Source of the DNA: Pseudomonas saudiphocaensis
Lineage (GTDB): Bacteria > Pseudomonadota > Gammaproteobacteria > Pseudomonadales > Pseudomonadaceae
Direction of reading: 5' to 3'
DNA: 64,000 nt
Assembly (NCBI RefSeq): GCF_000756775.1
Contig: NZ_CCSF01000001.1
Location: 2,852,001 to 2,916,000, forward strand
Made by a program: the position numbers and the translations under genes. This document shows, piece after piece, positions 43,072 through 51,964 of the stretch. The number at the start of each line of letters is the position of its first letter. Position 1 is the stretch's first letter. Below the pieces are notes generated by a model that was given only the letters and a program-made list of their open reading frames with translations, made no database searches and was not told where the DNA came from.

Positions 43072-43866
43072 GTGCCACATCAGGTGCATATGCAGGCGAT
43101 GACCGGCGCCTTCGTACTTCTGCTGCTGGTGGTCACGGTGTGGTTCGCTTATCTGCTTGCGGCCCTCTGGCAGATGCAGCGCCAGGCTGGCTGGCCGTTC
43201 TGGCGCCTGGCAAGTTTTACCTGCGGTACAGCACTGCTGGTTGCGGCCTTGTCCCCGCCGCTGATGTCCTGGGGACATGTCGACCTGCGTGGGCATATGG
43301 CCCAGCACCTGGCATTGGGAATGTTCGCGCCAGTTGCGCTGATGCTCGGCAAGCCGGTGAGCTTGCTGTTGCGCAGCGTGCCGGTCAGCCTGGCGCGGGG
43401 GATTGCCACACTCCTGGCCTCGTCGCCGGCTCGTGTGCTAACTCATCCGTTCACCGCGCTGTTGCTGGATGTCGGGGCGCTTTACCTGCTGTATATGACG
43501 CCGCTGTATCAGCTGAGCCTGAGCAATCCGGGGCTGCATCTTTGGTTGCACCTGCACTTTATCCTCGCCGGCTATCTGTTCTGCTGGGCCATTGCCGGCC
43601 CGGATCCGGCACCCCATCGAGGAACCTTTCATACCCGTTTGGCGGCGCTGTTCCTCGCTACCGCGGCGCACTCGATTCTGAGCAAGTTGATGTATGGCTA
43701 CGGTTATCCGCGTGATGCCGGCCATGGGCTTGCGGAAATCGAGGTGGCGGCGCAGCTGATGTATTACGGTGGGAACCTGGCGGAGATGGTGCTGGCTTTG
43801 TTGCTGTTTGCCGGCTGGTATCGCGAGGCAGGGCGGCGCGTGCCGGCAGCGGTTATGAATCGCTAG
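43072..43866 (+). CDS. CtaG (caa3-type) cytochrome c oxidase assembly membrane protein
   Basis: The 264-residue inner-membrane protein has six or seven TM helices and the CtaG family pattern (PF09678): LSPPLMSWGHVDLRGHMAQHLALGMFAPVALMLGKP, HPFTALLLDVGALYLLYMTPLY and the C-terminal YYGGNLAEMVLAL. Bacillus relatives aid caa3 oxidase assembly, probably copper delivery; this is not the periplasmic Cox11-type CtaG. The GTG at 43072 is used; an ATG at 43090 is an alternative. It appears co-transcribed with the DUF2243 gene. No oxidase subunit genes lie in the window. Confidence 0.87.
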   Translation: MPHQVHMQAMTGAFVLLLLVVTVWFAYLLAALWQMQRQAGWPFWRLASFTCGTALLVAALSPPLMSWGHVDLRGHMAQHLALGMFAPVALMLGKPVSLLLRSVPVSLARGIATLLASSPARVLTHPFTALLLDVGALYLLYMTPLYQLSLSNPGLHLWLHLHFILAGYLFCWAIAGPDPAPHRGTFHTRLAALFLATAAHSILSKLMYGYGYPRDAGHGLAEIEVAAQLMYYGGNLAEMVLALLLFAGWYREAGRRVPAAVMNR

Positions 43867-43872
43867 AAAGCA

Positions 43873-43905
43873 AACCGCCGGGCGAGAAGATCAGGCCCGG
43901 CGGTT
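43873..43905. terminator. Hairpin between convergent ctaG-like and ask genes
   Basis: Arms AACCGCCGGGC (43873-43883) and GCCCGGCGGTT (43895-43905) are perfectly complementary around an 11-base loop. On the minus strand the stem is followed by TGCTTTCT and on the plus strand by GCGTTGC, so it is a GC-rich hairpin with only weak T-tracts. Confidence 0.65.
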
Positions 43906-43928
43906 GCGTTGCAGGATGGCCGCGGTGC

Positions 43929-45359
43929 TTACGCAGCGGCGATCACATCCCCGTGGTTTTCCGGCTCGATCAGCGCGCGGTGCAGCGCGGCGATGGCCTT
44001 GTCGTAGTCTTCCTCGTTGACCACGCACTGCATCTCGACCTGACGGATCGACTGATGGATCGCCTGGATGCTGATGCCGGCCTCGGCCAGCGCCGCAACG
44101 GTCTTGGCCAGGATGCCCTTGACCTTGAGGTCCGAGCCGATGGCCGAGACGATGGCGACGTTGTGTACGGTGACCTCAGCAGCCGGATAGGCTTCCTCGA
44201 TCAGTCGCGCGGCGCGATTGATCAGCTTGCGCGAGCCCGACGCGTAATAGGTGATGCTGTTGGCGTCCGAATCCTTGTTCACGACGTAGAGCTTGAGCTG
44301 CTTGAGCAGCCGGCTGATCTCGATGTCGTAGGCGGTATCGCCGAGCATTTCCTGGTCGAACACGCCGATGCCGAATACATCCTTGCGGCCGGCGATGATC
44401 TCCACGCAGGGCTTCTCGCTCTTGTAGTCCTGGCTGATAAGCGTGCCGGCGTGCTGTGGCTCGAAGGCGTTCTTGATGCGCAATTCGATACCGGCACGAC
44501 GCAGGGTCTTGGCTGCACGCGGGTGAATCGCTTCCATGCCGAGGTTGGACAGCTGGTCGGCCACGTCATAGTTGGTACGACCGATGGTGACCACCTTGTC
44601 GGCACCCACCAGGTTCGGGTCGGCAGAGGACAGGTGGAATTCCTTGTGAATGATCGCTTCACGGGCACCGGTCGCTGCAGCGATCTGGGCGAAGGTGATT
44701 TCACTGTAGCCGCGATCGAAGGTATTCATCAGGCCTTCGCTGCAATGGGTGTAGCCGGTGGCGATCACCAGTTCGCGGCTCAGGTCGACGTCCTTGAAAC
44801 TGTCCTGAACCATGTCCTCGAAAGACAGCGGCGAGTCGCAGTGCCAGCCGGTCAGGTCGACCATGCGCGCGTTGATGCCGCGGTGCTTGAGCGCCAGCAC
44901 GGCATTGAAGGCGCTGTGCGCTTCACCGAGGGAGGCGAGCATCTCGCGCACCTTCATCAGGTGTTCGCCGAGCTGGAAGTGGCCGTAGGCACACAGGCGC
45001 TGCAGGCTGCTCATGCATTCGCGGGCATCGTCGATGCGCGCGTTGATGAACTGGTCGGCGGCGTGGCGTTCGAACTCGCCGGAGAACAGTTCAGCGTTCT
45101 TATCCAGCATGCGCTGGCGCACGGTCTGCAGGGCGTCCAGCCACGCACCTTCGTTCTGCGCGTCGGCAAAGCGCTGGTAGACGCCGGGCTCGCCGGTTTT
45201 CTTGTGTTCCAGCAGCAGGTTGGTCATGCCGCTGTAGGCCGAAACGACAAAGATCCGCTGGTATAGCTGAGTACCTTCGCGCTGGCCGATGAAGATGTTG
45301 TCGAGTAGCTCATCGAAGCGGCTCATGGAAGTGCCGCCGATTTTTTCTACGGTATGCAT
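43929..45359 (-). CDS. ask: Ectoine-cluster aspartate kinase (Ask_Ect)
   Basis: Aspartokinase phosphorylates L-aspartate at the head of the ectoine pathway. This 476-residue form starts MHTVEKIGGTSMSRFDELLDNIF and has the unusual long segment of Ask_Ect. The catalytic patterns include ATGYTHCSEGLMNTFDRGYSEITFAQIAAATGA and EFHLSSADPNLVG. Two ACT domains occupy the C-terminal third. Cluster-specific Ask proteins are less sensitive to threonine and lysine feedback than housekeeping LysC, allowing high flux. It is the last gene of ectABCD-ask, 95 bases after ectD. Confidence 0.95.
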   Translation of the reverse strand: MHTVEKIGGTSMSRFDELLDNIFIGQREGTQLYQRIFVVSAYSGMTNLLLEHKKTGEPGVYQRFADAQNEGAWLDALQTVRQRMLDKNAELFSGEFERHAADQFINARIDDARECMSSLQRLCAYGHFQLGEHLMKVREMLASLGEAHSAFNAVLALKHRGINARMVDLTGWHCDSPLSFEDMVQDSFKDVDLSRELVIATGYTHCSEGLMNTFDRGYSEITFAQIAAATGAREAIIHKEFHLSSADPNLVGADKVVTIGRTNYDVADQLSNLGMEAIHPRAAKTLRRAGIELRIKNAFEPQHAGTLISQDYKSEKPCVEIIAGRKDVFGIGVFDQEMLGDTAYDIEISRLLKQLKLYVVNKDSDANSITYYASGSRKLINRAARLIEEAYPAAEVTVHNVAIVSAIGSDLKVKGILAKTVAALAEAGISIQAIHQSIRQVEMQCVVNEEDYDKAIAALHRALIEPENHGDVIAAA

Positions 45360-45454
45360 CGATTCAACGTCCCGTCTTGGGGGTGAATTTATCCCTGGAC
45401 CGGCTTCGCAGCCAGACGCAAGCCATTACCGTGCCGGGGCAGGCTTTCATAAGG

Positions 45455-46372
45455 TCAGAGATACTGTTGTTTCCGGATCTGCAGAGGGGTGAAGTCCTCA
45501 CGCTCGGCAACGAAGCCCGGGCGTGGTGCGAGTCCACAGTACGGCGCCCGGGCAGCATTATCCACATGGTTGTAGACATAGAACAGATTGCTGCGCGCAC
45601 TGGGCGTAATATTACTGTTGGAGCCGTGCATGGTATTGCAGTCGAAGAACACCACACTGCCGGCTGGCCCGGTGGCCGTGTCGATTCCGTAGCGCTCGGC
45701 CAGCTGGGTCAGGCTGTCGTTATCAGGCACTCCGAACTCCTGCTTGCGCAGGGACTTTTCATAGTGGTTTTCCGGCGTCGCACCCACGCAGTGAATGAAA
45801 TGCCGGTGCGAGCCGGGGATCAGCATCAGCGGGCCGTTGTGCGGCTCGTTGTCGGTCAGCAGGATCGAGCAGCTGAGGGTGCGCATGCGCGGCAGCCCGT
45901 CTTCCACATGCCAGGTCTCGAAATCCGAGTGCCAGTAGAATTCCTTGCCGGTAAAGCCGGGTTTGAAGTTCATCCGCGACTGATGCACATAGACGTCGCC
46001 ACCGAGGATGAAGCTTGCAATGGCTGCGATCCGCTGGTCCGCCGCTACCCGGGCGAAAAGGGCGTTGTCCTTGTGAATGGCGAACACCGAGCGAATCGCG
46101 CCGCTGCCGGGTTCCTTGATGGTCTTGCCGGATTCGGCGACGGCCGGGTCCTGGCGCATGCGCTCGAGTTCGTCGCGAAACAGGGTGACTTCCTCAGCGC
46201 TGAAAAGGTGGGGGATAACCAGATAGCCGTCACGCTCGAAGCGTTCGATCTGTTCCGGGGAGATGGGTGCGTTGGCCAAGTCGGTACGGTAGACCACCGG
46301 GTCCAGGCGTTCCTGCCAGCTGGGCTGATCCTTTTGGCGTGAGGGATACAGGTCAGCTTGCGGAGTGTTCAT
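45455..46372 (-). CDS. ectD: Ectoine hydroxylase EctD
   Basis: EctD is a non-haem Fe(II)/2-oxoglutarate dioxygenase that makes 5-hydroxyectoine. The 305-residue protein has the EctD signature FYWHSDFETWHVEDGLPRMRTLSCSILLTDN, with the HxD iron ligands, and the distal His in NTMHGSNSNITPSARSNLFYVYN. Length agrees with the family (about 300). GGAGGAACCC lies before the ATG. The gene follows ectC by 72 bases. Hydroxyectoine producers often gain heat or desiccation tolerance in addition to salt tolerance. Confidence 0.97.
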   Translation of the reverse strand: MNTPQADLYPSRQKDQPSWQERLDPVVYRTDLANAPISPEQIERFERDGYLVIPHLFSAEEVTLFRDELERMRQDPAVAESGKTIKEPGSGAIRSVFAIHKDNALFARVAADQRIAAIASFILGGDVYVHQSRMNFKPGFTGKEFYWHSDFETWHVEDGLPRMRTLSCSILLTDNEPHNGPLMLIPGSHRHFIHCVGATPENHYEKSLRKQEFGVPDNDSLTQLAERYGIDTATGPAGSVVFFDCNTMHGSNSNITPSARSNLFYVYNHVDNAARAPYCGLAPRPGFVAEREDFTPLQIRKQQYL

Positions 46373-46444
46373 GGGTTCCTCCTTCCAGGGTAGGTGGACA
46401 GCGCTTCACGGTGTCCACTTACGGTTAGATGAAAAAGCGACGCA

Positions 46445-46843
46445 TCAGGCGACGGTTTCGGCCTCCAGCGGGTAGACACCGCTTTCGTCATGTACTTCCT
46501 TGCCATTGAGCGGCGGATTGAAGACGCAAGCCATTTTCATGTCCTCGCTGCCGCCGCGCAGCAGGTGCTCGTCATGCTTGTCGAGGATGTACAGGGTGCC
46601 GGGTTCGATCTTGTAGATCTTGCCGTCGGCAACGGTTTCGATCTCGCCATTGCCGCTCATGCAGTACACCGACTCCAGGTGGTTCTGGTAGTGGATGTGC
46701 GTCTCGGTGTTGGCATAGATGGTGGTGATATGGAAAGAGAAGCCCATATTGTCGTCCTTGAGCAGCATGCGGGTGCTGTCCCAGGTTTCGGTGACAATCT
46801 TGCGGTTGGACTGCTCGCATTCGGCGAGGGTGCGTACGATCAT
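46445..46843 (-). CDS. ectC: L-ectoine synthase EctC
   Basis: EctC closes the ring of N-gamma-acetyl-diaminobutyrate to ectoine. The 132-residue cupin begins [14 protein letters not shown] and contains [21 protein letters not shown], then [17 protein letters not shown], both part of the metal-binding cupin core. Length is typical. GAGGAATTG precedes the ATG. It is the third gene of the run, 87 bases after ectB. Confidence 0.97.
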   Translation of the reverse strand: MIVRTLAECEQSNRKIVTETWDSTRMLLKDDNMGFSFHITTIYANTETHIHYQNHLESVYCMSGNGEIETVADGKIYKIEPGTLYILDKHDEHLLRGGSEDMKMACVFNPPLNGKEVHDESGVYPLEAETVA

Positions 46844-46930
46844 TATTCAATTCCTCATAAAACGTGGTGCGGGCCGGTGCATGGTCGCGCGGTCAGACAA
46901 CCCTGTGGCTCGCCTGACCTTCGCAATGAC

Positions 46931-48205
46931 TTAACCGGCCTGTTCGCGGGTCTGGCTGGACATCACGGCAGCGAACGCCTTGTCCAGAATGCTCATGGCC
47001 TTGTCGATCTGCTCTTCGCTGATCACCAGCGGGCAGAGACACTTGACCACTTCGCTGTGGGCGCCGCTGGTCTCGATCACCAGGCCGTTCTCGAAGGCAT
47101 GGCGGCAGATGGCGGCGGCGACGTCGCCATCCGGGCAGCTGATGCCGATCATCATGCCGCGGCCTTTGACGAACAGAGAGTCGGGGCCATAGCGGCGTAC
47201 GATCTTGTGCATGCCGTCGGCGATGCGCTTGCCCTTGGCGCGCACGCTCTGGGCGAAGCTGTCGTCCTGCCAGAAATGCTCCAGCGCCGCAGCGGCGGTG
47301 ACGAAGGCGTGGTTGTTGCCGCGGAAGGTGCCGTTGTGCTCGCCCGGCGCCCACTGGTCCAGCTCCTTGCGCAGCAGCACCATGGCGAACGGCAGGCCGA
47401 AGCCCGATAGGGATTTGGACAGGGTGATCATGTCCGGCTTGATGCCCATTTCCTCGAAGCTGAAGAAGGTGCCGGTACGCCCGCAGCCCGCCTGGATGTC
47501 ATCGACGATCAGCAGCATGTCGTGCTTGCGGCAGAGCTTTTCCAGCTTGCGTACCCATTCGGCCGATGCGGCATTCAGACCGCCTTCGCCCTGGACCACT
47601 TCGACGATCACCGCCGCCGGCTTGTCGACGCCGCTGGAGGGGTCCTCGAGCAGTTTGTCCATCATCGCGATGGTGTTGACCTTGTCACCGAAGTAGTTGG
47701 CGTAGGGCATGCGGCTGACGTCGGTCAGCGGCACGCCGGCGGCGCCACGGTGATGCTGGTTACCGGTGGCCGCCAGGGCACCGATGCTGCAACCGTGGAA
47801 GCCGTTGGTGAAGCTGATGACGTTGTTGCGCCCGGTGACCTTGCGCGCCAGCTTCAGCGCGGCTTCCACCGCGTTGGTACCGGTGGGGCCGGTGAACTGC
47901 ATGAGGTAGCTCATGTTGCGCGGCTTGAGAATCAGCCGGTCGAAGGTCTCCAGAAAGCGTTCCTTGGCTTCGGAATACATGTCCAAGCCGTGGGTCAGGC
48001 CATCGTGGGTGATGTACTCCAGCAGTGCCTGCTTGAGCACCGGGTGGTTGTGGCCGTAGTTCAGGGTGCCGGCGCCAGCGAGAAAGTCGATGTAGGTCTT
48101 GCCGTCGCGGGTGATCAGTTCGGCGCCACGCGCCTGCTTGAATACGACGGGGAAGGAGCGGCAGTAGCTGCGAACGCCAGATTCGTGCAGTTCGAAGGTT
48201 TTCAT
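46931..48205 (-). CDS. ectB: Diaminobutyrate-2-oxoglutarate transaminase EctB
   Basis: EctB converts aspartate-beta-semialdehyde to L-2,4-diaminobutyrate with glutamate as donor. The 424-residue class III aminotransferase begins MKTFELHESGVRSYCRSFP, the usual EctB N-terminus. The fold features are FTGPTGTNAVEAALKLARKVTGR, LIVDDIQAGCGRTGTFFSFE and the PLP lysine in ITLSKSLSGFGLP. Its ATG overlaps the ectA stop by 4 bases, so it is coupled to ectA. Siderophore-associated DABA aminotransferases are similar, but the ectA and ectC neighbours settle the identity. Confidence 0.97.
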   Translation of the reverse strand: MKTFELHESGVRSYCRSFPVVFKQARGAELITRDGKTYIDFLAGAGTLNYGHNHPVLKQALLEYITHDGLTHGLDMYSEAKERFLETFDRLILKPRNMSYLMQFTGPTGTNAVEAALKLARKVTGRNNVISFTNGFHGCSIGALAATGNQHHRGAAGVPLTDVSRMPYANYFGDKVNTIAMMDKLLEDPSSGVDKPAAVIVEVVQGEGGLNAASAEWVRKLEKLCRKHDMLLIVDDIQAGCGRTGTFFSFEEMGIKPDMITLSKSLSGFGLPFAMVLLRKELDQWAPGEHNGTFRGNNHAFVTAAAALEHFWQDDSFAQSVRAKGKRIADGMHKIVRRYGPDSLFVKGRGMMIGISCPDGDVAAAICRHAFENGLVIETSGAHSEVVKCLCPLVISEEQIDKAMSILDKAFAAVMSSQTREQAG

Positions 48206-48732
48206 GCGGTTTCCTCTGATTTTTCTTTTGAATGCGGAAGGTCGAATGGACCGGCCCGGTACAGCACTTCATCTTCGTGCCGGCCAGCAAAGTGCTCGCT
48301 GCGGGAAAATAGCGTGCGGGTGCTGTAATCAGCGCCCAGCTGAGCGAAGGCTTTCTTGAACAGGGCCTGGGAAGCGCCGTTGTCCGGCGAGATGGTGGTT
48401 TCCATGAAGCGCACGCCCTGGGCGGCGACCCGTTCGGTCAAAGCCAGCAGCATGCGTAGCGCCAGGCCCTGGCCGCGCATCGAGGCGTCTACCGCGACCT
48501 GCCAGACGAACAGGGTGTCGGGACGCGAAGGGGGGCGATAACCGGAAATGAAACCGACCAGCTGGCCCTGTGCATCTTCAGCAGCAATGGCGGTATCGGC
48601 GAAATCGGAACACTGCAGAAGGTTGCAGTAGACCGAGTTGGTATCCAGCGGCTGGCAGCGTGCTACCAGTTGGTGGAGGGAGAAACCGTCGCCGTCGGTA
48701 GGGCGACGGAGCGTTACGGTAGGAACACTCAA
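48202..48732 (-). CDS. ectA: L-2,4-diaminobutyric acid acetyltransferase EctA
   Basis: EctA acetylates diaminobutyrate using acetyl-CoA, the second specific ectoine step. The GNAT protein shows RRPTDGDGFSLHQLVARCQPLDTNSVYCNLL and WQVAVDASMRGQGLALRMLLAL (acetyl-CoA loop), then FMETTISPDNGASQALFKKAF. I start at TTG 48732 because AAAGGA is correctly spaced before it and MSVPTVTLRRP begins well. A longer reading from an ATG at 48783 adds 17 residues without a ribosome site, though related EctA proteins may extend this far. It is the first gene of the ectABCD-ask operon, expected to be osmotically induced. Confidence 0.92.
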   Translation of the reverse strand: MSVPTVTLRRPTDGDGFSLHQLVARCQPLDTNSVYCNLLQCSDFADTAIAAEDAQGQLVGFISGYRPPSRPDTLFVWQVAVDASMRGQGLALRMLLALTERVAAQGVRFMETTISPDNGASQALFKKAFAQLGADYSTRTLFSRSEHFAGRHEDEVLYRAGPFDLPHSKEKSEETA

Positions 48733-48783
48733 AACAAATCCTTTGGGGTTGCTGATACAAGTCCTTAAACAGCATAAACACAT

Positions 48784-49305
48784 AAAAATTCAATTCACAA
48801 CCGCGCTACCCGTGATCTCTCGTTCATTATCCGAGCTGATATCGGCTGCAGCCTGCGTGGTAAACGCCTATACGCCACCTGACACACTCTGAAATATAAG
48901 CAAAGTGTTCTGGATATATGCTCAGTGCGACACGGGAAGTCTGCCGCGCAAATGAAAAAGACGCAGGAACATGTTGAGAGATATCTGTGGAAGCTGCATG
49001 GCTGCTGGGTTTCAGGTGATCTAGCGGCGTTCTTCAGGCTTCGGCTGGAGTGCTGGTGTGCAATGAGGTAATGCGTGGCAAGTGGAGCCGTGATAATCCC
49101 GAAGATATATGAAGCGCTCTGGCATGGGATATCGCTCATATATTCCGCGCTGATATCCGCTGTGGTTCTCGTATCGCGCGGAAGTGCCGAGAAAGTTCAC
49201 GCTAAGTTATAAGCAAGAATTGCAGGAAGTTGTTGCGGTACATATGGCGACTTTAGCGTGCACGTTCCATGCATTTCGGCGAAGTTAGCTGCCTCGCCCG
49301 AATTC
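48784..49305. other. Promoter-proximal gap upstream of ectA
   Basis: The 520-base stretch upstream of the ectoine operon and downstream of zwf is AT-richer than its surroundings. It must contain the ect promoter. I see a weak candidate on the minus strand, TTTCAG, 16 bases, TATAGG (around 48866-48893), but nothing convincing. A 114-codon reading frame (48795-49139) has Cys/Arg-rich, unnatural composition and is not called. Confidence 0.55.
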
Positions 49306-50748
49306 TCAGCGCTGTCTCTGGCGACTCCGACGCTCGACAAGGAGCTGGGCCTGCTCTGGGCCATCGGTACCGGCGGGATAGGGCCGCGGCTTACGGTAGT
49401 GGCTCTCCCAGCCGCGCAGGATCGGGTCGACCCAGCGCCAGGCTGCCTCCACCTCATCGCGGCGCATGAATAGCGTCGAATCGCCTTCGATGACATCCAG
49501 CAACAGGCGCTCGTAGGCATCCCAGCGTCTGGTACTACTGAACGCGTGGATCAGGTTCAGATCCAGTTCCACCGGCTCCAGCTGCATACCCTTGCCGGGG
49601 GCCTTGGCCATCAGCTGCAGGCTGATGCCTTCTTCCGGCTGTAGACGAATCACCAGACGGTTGGTCTCGCCCTTGCTGAACAGCATGTGCGGTACCGGCT
49701 TGAAGGTGATGATGATTTCCGAGCGCTTGCTGGCCATGCGCTTGCCGGTGCACAGGAAGAAGGGCACCCCGGCCCAGCGCCAGTTGTCGATCTCGGCCTT
49801 TACCGCGACAAAGGTTTCGGTGTCGCTGTCATTGTCGATGTTCTTCTCGAAGTAATAGGCCGGCACGTCCTGGCCGCCGATCTGCCCGGCGCTGTATTGG
49901 CCGCGTACGGTCTTGTCCAGCACGTCGCTGCCGGTGATGGGCTTGAGTGCTTCGAGCACCTTGACCTTTTCGTTGCGCACCGCCTCGGCGTTGAAGCGTA
50001 CCGGCGCTTCCATAGCCACCAGGCAGAGCAGTTGCAGCAGATGGTTCTGCAGCATGTCGCGCATGGCGCCGGCCTTGTCGTAGTAGCTGCCGCGATTTTC
50101 CACACCCAGGGTTTCAGCCACGGTGATCTGCACGCTGTCGATATGCCCGGAGCGCCAGATTGGCTCGAACAGCGCATTGGCGAAACGCAGTGCCATAAGG
50201 TTCTGCACGGTCTCCTTGCCCAGGTAGTGGTCGATCCGATAGATCCTCGGCTCGGGAAACATCTGGCCGATGGCGGCATTGATCGACAGCGCTGATTCAA
50301 GTGAATGGCCAATGGGCTTTTCCAGCACGATGCGCGCGTTATCGCCAGCCAGGCCGGCGCTTTCCAGGTTGGAGGTAATCGGTTCGAACAGGTCGGGTGC
50401 TGTGGCCAGGTAATGCACGCGCACTCGGCCTTTGGTCTGCCCCAAATGATGCGCGAGGCGGACGAATTCGCCGCGTTGGGAGGCGTCCATGGCGAAATAA
50501 TCGAGACGCTCACCAAAGGCCTGCCAGACGCTCGCAGTGAAATCATCGCGTGACACCTGCGCCCGGCAATGGCGTTCGGCCAAGGCAAGATAGGCGGAGC
50601 GCTCCAGTTGCCTGCGAGCGATGGCAAGGATGCGCACGTCCTGATGCAGGCGCTCCTCGCGATGCAGGTGATAGAGCGCCGGGATGAGTTTGTGTAGCGC
50701 AAGATCACCAGTGCCGCCAAAAACCAGCATGTCGCAGGAAATGGACAC
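49306..50748 (-). CDS. zwf: Glucose-6-phosphate dehydrogenase (second-type Zwf)
   Basis: The enzyme oxidises glucose-6-phosphate to 6-phosphogluconolactone with NADP+. The protein of about 480 residues has the nucleotide-binding FGGTGDLALHKL near the N-terminus and the substrate-site signature RIYRIDHYLGKETVQNLMALRFAN. It ends in the normal C-terminal region (YPAGTDGPEQAQLLVER). A GTG start at 50748 is used because GAGGAGG is five bases upstream. In Pseudomonas the main zwf is followed by pgl and eda; here zwf stands alone, as I recall for PA5439 of P. aeruginosa, so this is probably a paralogue. Confidence 0.94.
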   Translation of the reverse strand: MSISCDMLVFGGTGDLALHKLIPALYHLHREERLHQDVRILAIARRQLERSAYLALAERHCRAQVSRDDFTASVWQAFGERLDYFAMDASQRGEFVRLAHHLGQTKGRVRVHYLATAPDLFEPITSNLESAGLAGDNARIVLEKPIGHSLESALSINAAIGQMFPEPRIYRIDHYLGKETVQNLMALRFANALFEPIWRSGHIDSVQITVAETLGVENRGSYYDKAGAMRDMLQNHLLQLLCLVAMEAPVRFNAEAVRNEKVKVLEALKPITGSDVLDKTVRGQYSAGQIGGQDVPAYYFEKNIDNDSDTETFVAVKAEIDNWRWAGVPFFLCTGKRMASKRSEIIITFKPVPHMLFSKGETNRLVIRLQPEEGISLQLMAKAPGKGMQLEPVELDLNLIHAFSSTRRWDAYERLLLDVIEGDSTLFMRRDEVEAAWRWVDPILRGWESHYRKPRPYPAGTDGPEQAQLLVERRSRQRQR

Positions 50749-50821
50749 GGCAACCTCCTCTAGCTGATACAAGTCGACTACAGACGGTTTTTGACAGTCT
50801 GGGGTGGGCGATGTTGCAACT

Positions 50822-50840
50822 CTTGTAGTATAACTACAAG
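50822..50840. promoter_or_regulatory. 19-bp palindromic operator in the zwf-rpiR intergenic region, HexR-like
   Basis: CTTGTAGTATAACTACAAG is a perfect palindrome (8-bp arms, ATA centre). Its core TGTAGTATAACTACA fits the HexR-type pattern TGTARTWWWATTACA closely. A further half-site ACTACAAGAGT at 50844-50854 is the reverse complement of 50819-50829. The site lies 74 bases before the zwf start and 60 before the regulator, placing it over the divergent promoters. Confidence 0.8.
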
Positions 50841-50899
50841 CCCACTACAAGAGTCTGTCGGCCAGGGTTATAGCGCCTTTGCGCATTGCCGGTCGTCAG

Positions 50900-51790
50900 A
50901 TGCCGAGCAAAGCGAGCCTATCTGTGAACCTGCTGCAACACATCGCCCAATCGAGAAGCCTGCTGCGCAAGTCTGAACTGAAAGTGGCAGACCATGTACT
51001 GCTCGATCCGACATCGGTGATGCACAGTTCCATGGCTGATTTGGCCCATGTGGTCGGTGTCAGTGAGCCGACCATCGTGCGTTTCTGCCGTGCGATTGGC
51101 TGCCTGGGCTTTCAGGACCTCAAGCTGAAGCTGGCGCAAAGCCTGGCTGCCGGCGCCAGCTTCGGTCAGTTCGCCATCAGCGAGAACGATTCGACCAGCG
51201 ATATCAGCCAGAAGATCTTCGATACCACGCTGCATACGCTGATGGAAGTCCGCGAGCATCTCGATCCCGTTGCGCTGGAAAAGGCCATCTATGCCATCTC
51301 CAGGGCCGAGCGAGTGGAGTTCTACGGCTTCGGTGCGTCCGGTGCGGTGGCTACCGACGCCCAGCACAAGTTCTTCCGTTTGCTGCTCAGTGCTGCCGCC
51401 TATTCGGATCCGCACATGCAGGCGATGTCGGCGGTGACGCTCAAACCCAGCGACGTGGCGATCTGCATTTCCCAGTCGGGGCGTTCCAAGGATCTGCTGA
51501 TTACCGCCAATGTGGTGCGTGAAAGCGGTGCGACTCTAGTCACCCTGTGTCCCAGCCAGACGCCGTTGGCCGAACTGGCCACCGTCAATCTGGCCATCGA
51601 CGTGCAGGAAGATACCGAGATCTATACCCCGTTGACCTCACGTATCGCCCACCTGGTGGTAATCGACGTGCTGGCCATGGGCGTGGCAATGGCGCGCGGG
51701 CCGGACCTGGTCAACCACCTGAAAAGCGTCAAGCGCAGCCTGCGCAGCTTGCGTCTGTCGCCCAAATCATTGAAGACGCAGGAAGACTGA
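50900..51790 (+). CDS. RpiR/HexR-family transcriptional regulator
   Basis: The regulator of about 296 residues has an N-terminal RpiR helix-turn-helix (SMADLAHVVGVSEPTIVRFCRAIGCLGFQDLKLKLAQS). A SIS sugar-phosphate-binding domain follows (FYGFGASGAVATDAQHKFFRLLLSAAAY, then SQSGRSKDLLITANVVRESGATLVTLCPS). HexR of Pseudomonas is a repressor released by 2-keto-3-deoxy-6-phosphogluconate. This protein resembles it but is divergent from zwf without pgl-eda, and matches the place of PA5438, so it is best called HexR-like. The start at 50900 lacks a strong ribosome site; an in-frame TTG at 50879 is possible. Confidence 0.92.
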   Translation: MPSKASLSVNLLQHIAQSRSLLRKSELKVADHVLLDPTSVMHSSMADLAHVVGVSEPTIVRFCRAIGCLGFQDLKLKLAQSLAAGASFGQFAISENDSTSDISQKIFDTTLHTLMEVREHLDPVALEKAIYAISRAERVEFYGFGASGAVATDAQHKFFRLLLSAAAYSDPHMQAMSAVTLKPSDVAICISQSGRSKDLLITANVVRESGATLVTLCPSQTPLAELATVNLAIDVQEDTEIYTPLTSRIAHLVVIDVLAMGVAMARGPDLVNHLKSVKRSLRSLRLSPKSLKTQED

Positions 51791-51964
51791 CAGCGCTTGG
51801 TAGGAGGGCTGTCTGCGAGCTTTTCGACGGTGGCGGGAATAATAAGGCTCGGGCGGGTTCGCTCTTCCGGTGCGGCGTCACCGGTTTGTCATCGTCCTGA
51901 CCTTATGCCGTCATCCTTGGCTTCGATGCTGTTCTCCCCAGTCCATGTTTCGGGAGAACAGCAG

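Noticed and set aside
48795-49139. 114-codon minus-strand frame upstream of ectA
   Set aside because: Composition is unnatural (many Cys, Arg, Ser), no ribosome site, and it fills the likely ect promoter region.
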